Below, piece by piece: positions 29,372 through 40,259 of a stretch of 64,000 nt of DNA (position 1 is its first letter; each line of letters opens with the position of its first letter). The position numbers and the translations under genes were made by a program. The notes beneath the pieces were generated by a model that searched no databases, was not told where the DNA came from, and saw only the letters and a list, made by a program, of their open reading frames with translations. This DNA comes from Serilophus lunatus (lineage: Eukaryota; Chordata; Aves; Passeriformes; Eurylaimidae): positions 1,196,307-1,260,306 of the forward strand of contig VXBA01002618.1 in assembly GCA_013399895.1 (NCBI GenBank), in the 5' to 3' direction.

Positions 29372-29412
29372 AAGGCAAGGCAAAGCAAGCAAGACAAGGC
29401 AAGGCAGGGCAA
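29372..29412. repeat. AAGGC-type imperfect pentamer array
   Basis: Repeated AAGGC, AAAGC, AAGAC and AGGGC units run for about 40 bases immediately after the poly(A)/purine segment. It is a short imperfect microsatellite. Confidence 0.8.
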
Positions 29413-30039
29413 GAAAGTCAGAGTGTCTGGAGATGGTTTCTAAAGCAACAGAACCCTAAATAAATGGTCTGATTTTCCAAAGTGAAAAACATAAACTGAA
29501 CAGCCCAAGCAGCATTTTTGCCAACTGTCACTGGGGTGGCATTTCTAAAATCTGATGGAATGACTCATCCCAGAACAACAACTGCTGCCAACAAGGTCTT
29601 TCCTCCAGGTCGAGTTATTTGAATGAGAGAGATGTGAAAATGAAATAAAGAGAAAAATCATAGACAGATTTTTGTCTTGGGGTTCAGTTCTGGAGCTTCC
29701 TGTTTAGTTGCCCACTCTCCAAGGTGCCTACTCAGCCCACTGATCCTCTGGGACAAGGAAGGGAATAGCCCTTCTGGAGTAAACCCCCTGTTTGTTAAAC
29801 CAAATTCTTCCTTCTGCACCTAGTTACCACCTCTCACAACACGGGTATGTGCAGGATGCATCTTCCTGAGCCATTCTGCTCTCCATGGCAGCAAACATTA
29901 GCAGGGGAAGCATGACCCTGCCGACAGGTAGCATAGTTCTCTAATGGTTTGAGACAGACATCCTTATATTCAATGGAAGGAGACCTAACCCAAAGACTAC
30001 ACTGTTATACAGTAAATAAACCCAGCCCTGTCAGCACGA

Positions 30040-30310
30040 ATAAGCATCCTACAAAACGCAACAATTTCAAAGATGCTTTCTGAAGCAGTGTTGTTTTGCT
30101 GAATAATTTATGACCCAAGTCCTCTGAAAATGAGCAGCATACACTTCAATGCTGCAACAGCTATTCAGTGGAGACAGTGCGCATTATGTTCAGTAAGCTC
30201 ATTGCTTAAACACTGTTGCCATGACTATAGGAAAGTGATTATACTATTGTTTACAAGAGACTCTCGATAATTCATTTACCACAGTAGCCACAGTTTTGCC
30301 TCAAATCAAA
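30040..30310. promoter_or_regulatory. candidate conserved non-coding element (RFX/FOX motifs)
   Basis: Repeat-free intronic DNA with an RFX half-site-like GTTGCCATGAC (30215-30225), a forkhead core TTGTTTAC (30247-30254), RUNX-type ACCACA and several short TAAT/TTAT words within about 270 bases. There is no coding potential. Functional assignment is only suggested by motif density and lack of repeats. Confidence 0.25.
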
Positions 30311-30913
30311 ATTTTTGGGAAAGAAGAAAAAAATCACAGGTATGATTAATTTTGTGATCAAGGTAATCCATTGAAACACTTCAAAAACTGAATACATCAC
30401 ATACTGAGGAATGAACATAAGTAAGAATCACAAGTGTCTTGGGACTGTTGACTATCTGGTTTTCTGACTGTTTCATTGGTAAATCCCAGGGAGAAGAAAA
30501 GCCCTGCTAACTAAATAACTGTTGTAATTCCTTTTCAGGAAGAAATAATTTCTAGGGTAAGCACTAGTATAGGAGTTCAATTGTGATGTATAGCACTGTA
30601 AAAACAAACCACTTTGTAAACAATGTAAGGGAAAAGAAGACTTTAAAAATTTGACTTAAAAGAAACATCTGAGATTATGAAATATGGCTTTTCTGTGTCC
30701 TGGAATGAAATCGATACCTAGAGCACTTAGTCCCGAATTCTCTAGTGCATGTACATGCATAAGAGTCCAGTATCTGATCTCTCGGTCTCAATAATGTGCT
30801 GATGATCAATAGTTTCCAAAACTAAGACATAACTCTGAAGCTGTCAGAGAGTCATCCTCACATTTCTGATGGACAGTAACAGGCTACAGAATACAAGGCA
30901 AAGAGATGATTAA

Positions 30914-31130
30914 TAGAGTGCTGGACTAGGAGTCAGGAAATCTGGGCTCCGTTCCCAGCTCTGCCACTGACCTGCTGTTTGACCTTGGGCAAGACACTTG
31001 ACCTTTCTGTGCTTCTGTTCCTCCTTCCATTCTTTGTCTATCTTGTCTCTTGAGGCCCTGAGCTATACAGGGAAGGGCACAGTTCTCACTGGGTGTTTGT
31101 ATAACACCTACTCTAGGGAGGTGGCTGCAG
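30914..31130 (+). mobile_element. MIR-type SINE (amniote), plus orientation
   Basis: GAGTGCTGGACTAGGAGTCAGG, CCAGCTCTGCCACTGACCTGCTG and TTTGACCTTGGGCAAGACACTTGACCTTTCTGTGC match the tRNA-derived head and core of MIR. The continuation (CTTTGTCTATCTTGTCT ... GGGAAGGGCAC ... GTGTTTGTATAACACCTA) fits the 3' tail found in sauropsid MIR copies. The copy is about 215 bases and nearly full length, which is notable for an old family in a bird. It lies within MAML2 intron 1. Confidence 0.8.
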
Positions 31131-32034
31131 AGCTCTGTAACAAAGCCAGGGTACCACAGGGATGACTCTTGCACAATTGCATCCTTTGTTTTAAAACAGA
31201 ATAGCTGCAATGAACCTTCTTAGATGTTTCATCTGCTAGACCAGGATTTTACCTGGTATTTCAGTCAGCTTCAGGCTCGGGCAGCAGGTAAATGGGTTTG
31301 CTAGATCTGCATCCTCACTTGTCAGGAGCATGTTCATGTCAATTCCTAATTGGTACTAATTTCTTTGCAACTTGATTCAGCTGAGTTTGCAAGCGCATCA
31401 GAATTATAACTGAGCGACACACATAAAAATAGCTACAGGAAGCATTTCTCGACAAAAAGAATTTCTTGAGAGAAATGCCAAAACCTGCATATGAAACCAC
31501 AGTCATGAGGTATTTTTAAATGAAAACTAAAATGAATTAATAATTTTTCAGTAAGTGTTTTGGAATTTTGTGTAAATTATTCAATTAAGAAATATTTCTG
31601 TGTGTTTCTCCCACCCTGATCCACTAATGTGAACCTTCCTCCATTACTACCAGATGGGAGGGAACACATGCAGGACAAGGTAGCTCCCTTCTGCTAGCAC
31701 AGGAGTGCAGCTACAGCTTCAAAGAGAGCCGATAACTTGTGTATACCATCTCAGTTCCAGTCGCGCTTTGCTCTCAGCTTGCTGGAGCATCAAGTACATG
31801 AAACCGGGACACAGATGACTTAACTGGGAGACTCATTCGAGTACAAACTGATGCAGAATCAAGAGCAAGTAAAGCAAGACTCATTGGGTTTGTATTCCAG
31901 CGCTCATATCTGTGGGTTAAAGGCTAAATTTGAATCTGAAAGGTGATTTGAATGCATCTCAAAGGCTTTGCCAAAGAAAATGTTCAAAACTCCTGTATTA
32001 GTCTTTGTCAATAATCCATTTGGCTTCTGAGTGT

Positions 32035-32172
32035 TAAAACTCACCAGCAGATCTCAAGGCACTTTACAAAGATGACAGATAGTAACTTTCATAGAGGAAA
32101 CTGAGGCTTACAGAAGTGAAATAACAGGAGTAATCTGCTGAATAGATCCTAGAGTCAGAGTAGAAAAACTGA
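32035..32172 (-). mobile_element. MIR-type SINE fragment, minus orientation
   Basis: TCTCAAGGCACTTTACAAAGATGACAG, CATAGAGGAAACTGAGGCTTACAGAAGTGAAATAACA and CCTAGAGTCAGAG correspond to the reverse complement of the MIR core and tail (consensus ...GGCACTTTACAAAG...GGAAACTGAGGCACAGAGAGGTTAAGTAACT...). It is older and shorter than the copy at 30914 and points the opposite way. Confidence 0.7.
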
Positions 32173-35100
32173 CTTTTCAGTTTAAAGCGTGCTCACCAAA
32201 AAACTGTTGCTTGAGATTTGCAGGTATTTTGCTTTAGGTATTGGTGTTGGCATTTCAGTACAATTATGGACAGATTACCTGCATCTAATACTATTACCTG
32301 CATGTAATACTATTTTGCGAAGACCTGACAGTTGGTTCTCAAGTGGCTATAGGAAGCTTTCCAATGGAAATATGGGGCGTAAATAGTTTATGCTTTTATT
32401 TGAACAAAAAAAAAAAGCTCAGAGAAAAACTTAATATTGTTACGTGATCCAAATCTCACTTGGCACCAACTCCTTTTCTGCAGCCAAGACCATAGCCTCT
32501 TTCACTGTTCAAAACTATTCCAAATTGGAGCAGTGTGATATAGGTAAGACCCTTTTCAGATTTACATACGCTGATTAAGACTTGTGAGAAAAAGAGACTT
32601 GTCATGAATCCCATCAGCCTCATCCTACTGCTCCTGAGAGTACTGCACTGAGAAGACATACAGGGGAACACTGACATGCAGAGCAGAGACCTTGTTCCTC
32701 TACTCTTCAGAGCAGTCAGGTGGCTAAAGCTCTTCTAGGCCCCATGTAGCTGACTGTGTGCCCCCTAAAGTGTTGTATAGTGGTTGCTTTAATCACCTGC
32801 CTAAACTCCACAGATGTGATGGTGTCAGGTCATCATTATGTAGAGTTGAGCCTTCAGCAGAAGCCAAGGTCCCACATACTAGTGAGATGGTGGCACCTGA
32901 AGAGCTTAAGCATAGAACAGAAATAGTGGCCCAGCAGGGGACACATGCAAGGTCATAGAGACATTCTCTGGCAGGGCTGAAACCTCTATGTCAGTGCTTT
33001 TTTAAGTGAAGCAGCTTGCCAGTCTCCAGTTCTTCCTACAACACATAGGGTGCTCCATATAAATGGAGCAGTGGAGATACTACCCTTCCCAAAGTTGTCA
33101 GAGGGACCAGGATGGAGCCTTTCTTTTCCAGTGAGATATAGTTAAGTTTCAGTTTATAAGCCAACAGACTTAATGAGAAAGGCAGACTACAACTGCCCTC
33201 TGAAGATGAATATCTTGGTAGAAGGGACTGTTGGACAGCAGTTAGGAAGAGGAATAGTGGCATTATGTGGCCTTTCTTAACCTAATAACTAACCTAGCTG
33301 CTAGGGGGTTTTTTTGGCCCCTGCAGCCTAACTGAACCCCACATACACCTTCTGCAGGCAGTGTTCTTTGAGATGGGAGAAGTACTAATAGTGATGCAAG
33401 TCAGAGTTTTCACAAAACAGCTTCTCTGACTCAGCTGTACTTTTCTAAGGTTCCGATTTCCCCACAGAGCAGCTAACATTTTTGCTGGAGTCACACTTCT
33501 CAGCACAGAACAAACAGTAGCTGTACATTGCTTTCCTTTGTTGTGGTGCTACAGACAAGGGACTCAATTTGAGTACTGCTGGGGATGCAAGAACTCTATC
33601 AGAGGACATGCTGTAATAGCCAGGGAAGTTAATAAGCACGCAGGTCGGCCTTGAAGAGTGCATCAAGTCCAGGAAGAGACACTGTTCTTCTGCTCACTAC
33701 TTACAAAAACTTCAGTGGTGGAAATAGTCTGTTAAATAGTTTCAGAATGGGGGAGACTTAATGTATTCAAAGCTCAGAAATCTTTAAAGGGGGCAAGTGA
33801 TATGATGGGAGAGCTAAGCCTGAAAAAGCTCCTAAACTAGCTTAAATTTAACAAATTCGCTCACTGAACTTTTCATTAAATATGGCTTTTATGGGCTTTT
33901 GGTTTGGAAAACATTCTCATGGCTGAGGGGAACAAAAATTTTCAACAGCACAGCGCCCATGTCCATCCTAACCAAATTGCCTCCAGCAAGCCAGAGGGCC
34001 CACGACAGCAGATCAAAGTTTTCTACCCACAAGTAGTACGATGTGACTTATTCATTTTACCTGACTCGGCTACTTAAATTATCAGAACACAGCTTCATTC
34101 CTGCAGAAGTCCGTGGAACGGTGGGCCTTCACCTCACAATCAGAACATTTCATTGCTTTGGCACTTCACCATTTAATCCACCTGGGTTCACTACACTGTA
34201 CTTCACCCTATAGCTGGTTACCTTATACTGCTTGCTTCAGATCACATACATCCACAACCAGAAAATGCAGGTATTTCTGCAGAGTACTCTGGCAGCCAAC
34301 TAGCAAAAAGCAAAGATCCTGGGAGATGGGATAAGTGTAAACTAGGGAAAAAGATACCAGAGCACAATTGTTCCTATTAAAATACTCAGTGGTCTTTAAT
34401 GCTAGCACAGAGGAAGCCAAAACTCAGCAAGCACAGTGTGGATCATACAAAAAAAAAAGTCCTAAGGAAATTAATTCAGGATCTCCACATAGAATAACTG
34501 CCTAAATTAAGGTTTTACAAGTCAACCTTGGCTCTTGGTACCAGTACCCTGTTTTCCAGAGGTCCTCAGGGAACTGGGACACAGCCATTGACTCTTCTAG
34601 ATTTGTACAGCTATTGATGAGAGTTTAGGGGAACAGGAGAAATGAACACATTCCCTTCTTCCTTGGATATATCACCGTTATGAGGTTGTTTTCCCTTTTC
34701 TTTTTTCATCTGCTTGCAGACTACATCTGGGAGCAGACCACTTCCACAATCACTTTTTGAAGTAGAGAAAATATGAATATATTTAATTATTATTATTTTA
34801 TAATGATAAATTCAGCGCAACTTTGACATGGGTGAACGTAGAACAAGTCACCTGTGACTGATGACAAACATCCCTTAACACACTCCCAGCCACCAGTGTG
34901 ATGGCTGTGACGAAAGAACCTGACCCGAATAATACAATAATGCCCATGAGGCAGAGTTCCCAGCTTGTGCAGAGAAAAACGAGCAGGGCTCAGCCTATCT
35001 CAGAAGAACGATGGAATGAATTGGTTCCTGGAGACTCGAAACTGCAGTGCAAGAACTTTGGTATTACCAGTTCAGTGCTTAAGCCACTGAGGAATGCCCT

Positions 35101-37039
35101 TCAGAGCTAACTGTTTATATATAATATAAATAGTATAAACAGCTAAGTGCTGGAGGGCATATACATACATATAGATGTACGTATAAAAGAAAGACAGAAT
35201 ATTTTATCTGTTCCACTCTGCACCATGAAAAGTAACACCACCATATAAATAAACAAATGTCAGCTCTTGGGAAATGCAGGGAGGCAGAAAGTACAAAAGC
35301 TTCCCTAGCTGTGTCCTGAAGAATAAATTTCTCCTTCACATACAAAATTTCTCCTTTACACACACCCACATCCAGTGGTCCACCTGAAATTCTGATCTCC
35401 ACTCTCCAATTAGAAAATGCTGCTGCCAAAGAGACCTTCTCAAAAATCAAAGTAACATTGTCAAATTAAGCCCAAACCAAACCCCGCTAAGAACTTTCTC
35501 CTGCCAGTTTTAAACTCTCCACTGGGAAAAGATAATATCAAATAATAGTGTCAACAATGTCAGATAATCACTTTAAACTCTTTGATATGCTCAAGTGAAC
35601 ATTGTTTCAAATGTTACCGAATATCAAATATTTACTCTCGAGTCCAACTGTATAAATGATCCATCCAATGCCACTAAAAATGGCAGGCAAATGTGTAACA
35701 AGAGCAGTGGGACATGCAAAGCAAAGGAAACAACCCAGCTGGGTTTTGCAGACAAAGAATGTCCTGATAGCCAGAACTCCCGGAGTTATGACTGCTTTTA
35801 CACTTAACTGTGTGGAGTCATGAGGGGTTTTTATAACTGGTGGATCTACAGCAATGCAGGTGGAGCTTTATATTCACCTTGGAATCAGAAATGTGTCCAG
35901 TCTCACTTGCTCTGTGTGAGACACACACCAGTGCTCCTGTCTTGTGCTTCCTTGTGCCAGAGCTGTACCTGCCACACCTGAAGCTCAGAGCTGCCCCTTG
36001 TTTCAGAACCCTATGCACCTCAGATCTGCTGTAAGGAAAAAGTCTGGAATTAGAGGAATAGCGGCTTCCAGAGGATTTGGTCTTGGGAAACATCCCATAG
36101 AGGATGAATTCTGCTTAGAGATGGTTTTCTTCCTATCCATTTACAATGCACAGGACAACAGGCTTAGTTGGCCTTGTCCTTCCTCTTCAAGTAGCATTGG
36201 AATAACTGGCAGAGCAAATTCCTTTTCCAGCTGTGGCTGGGGGAAAAGCAGGACCCTATTATTTCCTGGTCCATCCCTGCCCTCGGAATTTTCAAGAAGA
36301 GGAGCACAATGCAATATTACCCGATATCTGGCACTCAGCCACTTGAATTCATCCCATTTAGACACGTGCACTTGCTTTTCCTTCTTAATATTTGCAGCAA
36401 TGTTCTAAGGAGGTCCCTGACAAAGAGATGTGACTTTGAACTGATAGCTTCTCGGGTTTTTAATTAGGCAGTGCTACCAGAGCAGCAGCTGAGAAGTGTC
36501 TGCATCAAGCACAGAGTGGGAGGATCAGCGATGTGCAGTGATACCATTACAACAATGCTGCTTCATGAGCCAGCGTTTCTTCTGTGTCAAAACACGGTTC
36601 AGGGCCTCAAATGTCATGCTCGCTGAAGTCACATACCTTGTCAGCAGGAATACTCAACGTTAGAATGCAGAAACCATGGTCTGGGATGTAATGCAACATG
36701 CAATGTGGAGCGGGGGCCATGGACAGCATCTCCAGGAAGGAGCAGCTTAACAGTCATCAGCGGTATTTCAGAAACAAGGACAACCTCTCTGCACTTAAGA
36801 CATGAAAAGCTTTCAATATTTTCTTTGGAATTGTGTCATTTAACATTTTCAAACAGCTGTCTCCAGCTATTTCATAATAATAGTAACAGCTAGTAAAAAA
36901 ATTTGAAAACAAAACAACAAAAAAACACAACACCCACGCAGGCCTGTCTCCTGCTTTCAGAAAGTGAATTTTTCTGGGATGCACATTATTTGGCGAAAGT
37001 CTTTCCTTCCCCCTCCCCCCCCAACTGGCAAGTGCAAAG

Positions 37040-37440
37040 CATTACATTAATACACGCTGGAAAAATAAGATAATGGCTTTCTTGATTGTGAGGAGGAATG
37101 TGGGGAGATGTAATCTGAACACTGAGTCAGGTCGAAGAACTTAAACTTCCCTCGGACACAATGTTATCGCATTTCACACTTACATCATCACCCTCACGAA
37201 TGATGCTGAGTAACGCAGCCCTAAACGTCGATCCACGCACCCAGCGAACTCCCGGGTAAGGAGGGAGAAACGACCACAAAGGTCCCGTTTTAGCATACGT
37301 CAGGCATTAAGAAAGATAAGTTTGATGTCTGGAGCAAAGGGAGTGATCTATTTTCAGCTGTTCGAATAGCAGCCGCGGGCCTATCAGGACCAAGTCACTC
37401 CTCTCAATGTTTTTCACGTGTGTGCCGAGAAATAAGAGGC
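37040..37440. promoter_or_regulatory. candidate regulatory element near MAML2 exon 1
   Basis: This gene-free stretch lies about 0.9-1.3 kb inside intron 1. It is dense in clean binding-site matches: GGAATGT (TEAD type, 37095-37101), a perfect AP-1 site TGAGTCA (37123-37129), TGCTGAGTAACGCA resembling a MAF/AP-1 element (37204-37217), GATA-type AGATAA sites, and an E-box CACGTG (37415-37420). Composition is intermediate between the AT-rich intron and the CpG island. The motifs are visible; regulatory function is inferred. Confidence 0.35.
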
Positions 37441-37939
37441 AGCACAGCGCAGCAGACGCCTTCAAAAGCGTGTGGTGCACTGACTGCCGGTAGTAAAGTA
37501 ACAGGACACAGGGCTTCTCCTCCTTGACATGTTCAGAGCTATTTCCAGCTGAAAAAGGTCAACTTATCATTTACAAAGCGGCGGTGCCTGGAAAACTCTC
37601 GTAACCGCTCCGCTAAACACACTGGGTGACAATAACAACCTGAGCGCTGCTGGTGAGGCCGGCGCTCCCGGGCATCGCCCCGGGCGCAGGCACCGCCCGA
37701 GTTTGAGGGGCACGGCCGCAAATTGAGCGCAAATTGGTGCTTCTATCCCTGCCAAGCGGGATGAAGTGGGGCGGGGGAGAGAACAATTCTGAACGCCGGC
37801 GATACTTTAGCGCTACTTCTCACCCCTGCCCGAGGACGCGCCGACAGCGTCGACCGCCGGTGCCCTCCCCAGGGATGCCGCTGTCACCGCCTCGGCAGGG
37901 CGACGGCAGAGGCGCGCTACGCGTTCTTAGGACCACAAC

Positions 37940-38005
37940 ACGATTTAAAACCAAACAAAAACCAAGCAAAACAAAACCGAAAACAAACAAACCCACAAAA
38001 AAGAC
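37940..38005. repeat. A/C-rich low-complexity tract (CAAAA-like)
   Basis: Imperfect repeats of the type CAAAA/CAAAC lie about 230 bases inside MAML2 intron 1, flanked by GC-rich DNA. On the transcribed strand this is a T/G-rich tract just downstream of the exon 1 donor. Confidence 0.7.
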
Positions 38006-38237
38006 ACCCCGAGCAATTCCAACATCCCTTCGAGTCGCACACGTTCCTCAGCCCCCCGCTCGGCACCTGGCGGACCTGCCCGCCGTTCCTCGCACCCTCG
38101 ATGCCACCGCGGGGGTCCAGCGCCTGGCAGGCACCACCCCGGGGTGCCCGAGNGTGCGGGCACGGCGGGCGCCCCGAGGTAGCGAGCGGGGGCTCCGGCG
38201 CGGCGCCTCCCCGCCGGCAGCGGGCGCTGTGACTCAC

Positions 38238-38346
38238 CGCCAGGAGCGCCGAGGCGCGCTGCTCCCCCGCCGGCTGCTCCCCGTTGATGCCGCCGTTGCC
38301 GAGGAGGTGCTGGTGGTAGTCCGGGGGCGCCGCGCCGGCGGCGACG
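38238..38346 (-). CDS. MAML2: MAML2 exon 1, 3' end (partial, 5' side lost in gap)
   Basis: MAML2 (mastermind-like 2) is a nuclear glutamine-rich co-activator that joins the Notch intracellular domain-CSL complex and recruits acetyltransferases. Reading the minus strand from the gap edge gives one base plus 36 codons. They contain PPDYHQHLL, GGINGEQ and EQRASALLA, which align with PPDYHHHHQQHLL, GGINGEQ and DQRNSALIA at about residues 128-171 of human MAML2. The frame ends exactly at GCG|GTGAGT, the same place and phase as the human exon 1 boundary (after residue 171). The histidine/serine-rich linker is shorter than in human. The initiator ATG and the N-terminal helix that contacts Notch and CSL should lie upstream, inside the 743-base gap. 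The gene continues leftwards with exons 2 onward outside the window. Identification is by recalled family sequence; I am confident of it. Confidence 0.9.
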
Positions 38347-39089
38347 NNNNNNNNNNNNNNNNNNNNNNNNNNNNNNNNNNNNNNNNNNNNNNNNNNNNNN
38401 NNNNNNNNNNNNNNNNNNNNNNNNNNNNNNNNNNNNNNNNNNNNNNNNNNNNNNNNNNNNNNNNNNNNNNNNNNNNNNNNNNNNNNNNNNNNNNNNNNNN
38501 NNNNNNNNNNNNNNNNNNNNNNNNNNNNNNNNNNNNNNNNNNNNNNNNNNNNNNNNNNNNNNNNNNNNNNNNNNNNNNNNNNNNNNNNNNNNNNNNNNNN
38601 NNNNNNNNNNNNNNNNNNNNNNNNNNNNNNNNNNNNNNNNNNNNNNNNNNNNNNNNNNNNNNNNNNNNNNNNNNNNNNNNNNNNNNNNNNNNNNNNNNNN
38701 NNNNNNNNNNNNNNNNNNNNNNNNNNNNNNNNNNNNNNNNNNNNNNNNNNNNNNNNNNNNNNNNNNNNNNNNNNNNNNNNNNNNNNNNNNNNNNNNNNNN
38801 NNNNNNNNNNNNNNNNNNNNNNNNNNNNNNNNNNNNNNNNNNNNNNNNNNNNNNNNNNNNNNNNNNNNNNNNNNNNNNNNNNNNNNNNNNNNNNNNNNNN
38901 NNNNNNNNNNNNNNNNNNNNNNNNNNNNNNNNNNNNNNNNNNNNNNNNNNNNNNNNNNNNNNNNNNNNNNNNNNNNNNNNNNNNNNNNNNNNNNNNNNNN
39001 NNNNNNNNNNNNNNNNNNNNNNNNNNNNNNNNNNNNNNNNNNNNNNNNNNNNNNNNNNNNNNNNNNNNNNNNNNNNNNNNNNNNNNNNN
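38347..39089. other. assembly gap inside MAML2 exon 1
   Basis: A run of 743 Ns breaks the GC-rich CpG island of MAML2. It removes roughly the first 135 codons of the protein, including the start codon and the conserved N-terminal Notch/CSL-binding segment, and part of the 5'UTR. The right edge abuts a run of eight A's (T's on the coding strand). The N count may be nominal. GC-rich first exons are a typical cause of such gaps in bird assemblies. Confidence 0.97.
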
Positions 39090-40000
39090 AAAAAAAAGTC
39101 TTTAGTAAATGTGCAAATAAAGAGCCGAGGAAGGAGGAGGAGGAGGAGGCTTGGGTTAGTTTAGTCTTTGTGCTTTCTCGTTTCTCTCGCCCGCTCGTTG
39201 CTGACCACTCTCCGGCGTGTGACTGTGTCCGGCTGGCTGCCGCTAAACTGTAGTTCCTCTCAAAATCAGAGACACGGATCCCCCGGACCGGAACAATGTC
39301 AGTCAGTGGACTTCCAGACCACGCTTCGCCTTCACTTAATCCAGCCACTGGACAAATCCGTATTGCTTTCAGTGCTCATTTCCCCCCTTAGTATTAAGCG
39401 GCAAGCTACGGACCCAGGCAAAGAACTCTCGCGTACTTTCCCTTATACTCGCAGATATTGAGTAGTTTCAAGTACAGTTTCAAGAAAAGCACGGAGAAGA
39501 GAAGGGAGGAGGAAAGGGGAAGAGATGGGAGGGGGAAAAACCACCCAGCCCCTCTTCAGACGGTAATTACAAACGGAGAGTTGCACTTACAAACTTCCAG
39601 CATTTTGCCCCCAGAACAGTCCAGCAGCCGCTTTTCCTTTGTGTTTTTGTATATTCCATGCCCGCCCCGGCGGCTGGGTGGTTGCCGGTGTGCTGTCGGC
39701 GCTGCCGGTGCCGGAGCTGCCCGCGGCCCCTCCGTGCGGCGCGGCGCGGCGCGGGGCGCTGCGGGGGCGGGAGGCGGGTGTCACCGGCAGAGAGCGCGGC
39801 CGGGGACGCGGCGCCCGGGAGGCCGGGGCGAGGCGCGGAGCCTCCCAGCGGCCGCCGAGGGGAGTCGGGCCGCCGCTCTTCGGGAGGTATGTGCACGGGA
39901 GGAAGCCAAGGAAATCCCAGCTCCCCTCCTCGCCCCGTACCTGGGTGCCGGGGCCGGGCGCGGAGCAGCCGCCGAGGAGCGCAGCCTCCCTCCTCCCCCG
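39090..40000 (-). other. MAML2: probable MAML2 5'UTR and upstream CpG sequence
   Basis: This stretch lies immediately 5' of the gap on the MAML2 coding strand. It includes a CCT/TCC repeat (plus strand 39130-39148, aggagg units), a long GA-rich tract (about 39484-39540) and a very GC-rich block (39655-39970). Human MAML2 has a long 5'UTR of about a kilobase, so much of this is plausibly 5'UTR. No transcription start can be fixed from sequence alone. Open frames on either strand here (for example 39458-40042 plus) result from the lack of AT-rich stop codons and show no recognisable protein. Confidence 0.45.
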
Positions 40001-40259
40001 GCGGCGAGACCTTCAGGCATGTACGAGGGAGCTCTCAAATAAATCACGGCGCCGCGCTCATCTACCAGCTGGATTTCTCTGGAACAGGCGGTAGAAAAAC
40101 AAGCAGTGCCTTCTAGGGCGCTCGCATGCACGGGACGAGTGCACGACACGAGGTCAGGCTCGGGATGTGGGAGCTCCGCGCGCTGACAGGAGCTTCTTGG
40201 GTGTCCGAGACAAGTCACGTAGCGCCTGCACTGTGATCCCTTCCCGGGAAAGCCGCAGG

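Larger units (their letters stand above)
1..38237 (-). other. MAML2: MAML2 intron 1, 5' portion (no exon found)
   Basis: All DNA between the MAML2 exon 1 donor (GTGAGT read on the minus strand, plus positions 38232-38237) and the window start is best read as intron 1. MAML2 exon 2 is normally well over 1 kb and starts with a conserved LQGSLKRK-type stretch. No open frame of that size or sequence exists here, so exon 2 lies beyond position 1. First introns of MAML genes are known to be very long (over 200 kb in human MAML2). Most of the stretch is unremarkable 38-42% GC sequence with scattered short open frames of random length. The items listed separately are one 1-kb CR1, a smaller CR1, two MIR SINEs, simple repeats and three motif-dense candidate regulatory stretches. 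In the sub-stretches 8526-23874, 24056-29300 and 32175-37000 I see no gene. The intron assignment is inferred from exon 1 and conserved synteny, not from seeing both ends. Confidence 0.85.

Noticed and set aside
32890..33000. Possible third MIR fragment
   Set aside because: Phrases such as AAGGTCATAGAGACA and CTGGCAGGGCTGAAACC hint at MIR, but the match is too short and scattered to support.
37734..39164. Open frame of 476 codons on the plus strand (and 467 on the minus strand, 37945-39348)
   Set aside because: Most of each is the run of Ns translated as X. Only the separate frame at 38238-38346 on the minus strand matches a protein (MAML2).
39458..40116. Several overlapping GC-rich open frames of 145-194 codons on both strands
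   Set aside because: They are open because the CpG island is poor in TAA/TAG/TGA. Translations are Arg/Pro/Ala/Gly-rich with no recognisable domain, and several frames are open at once.
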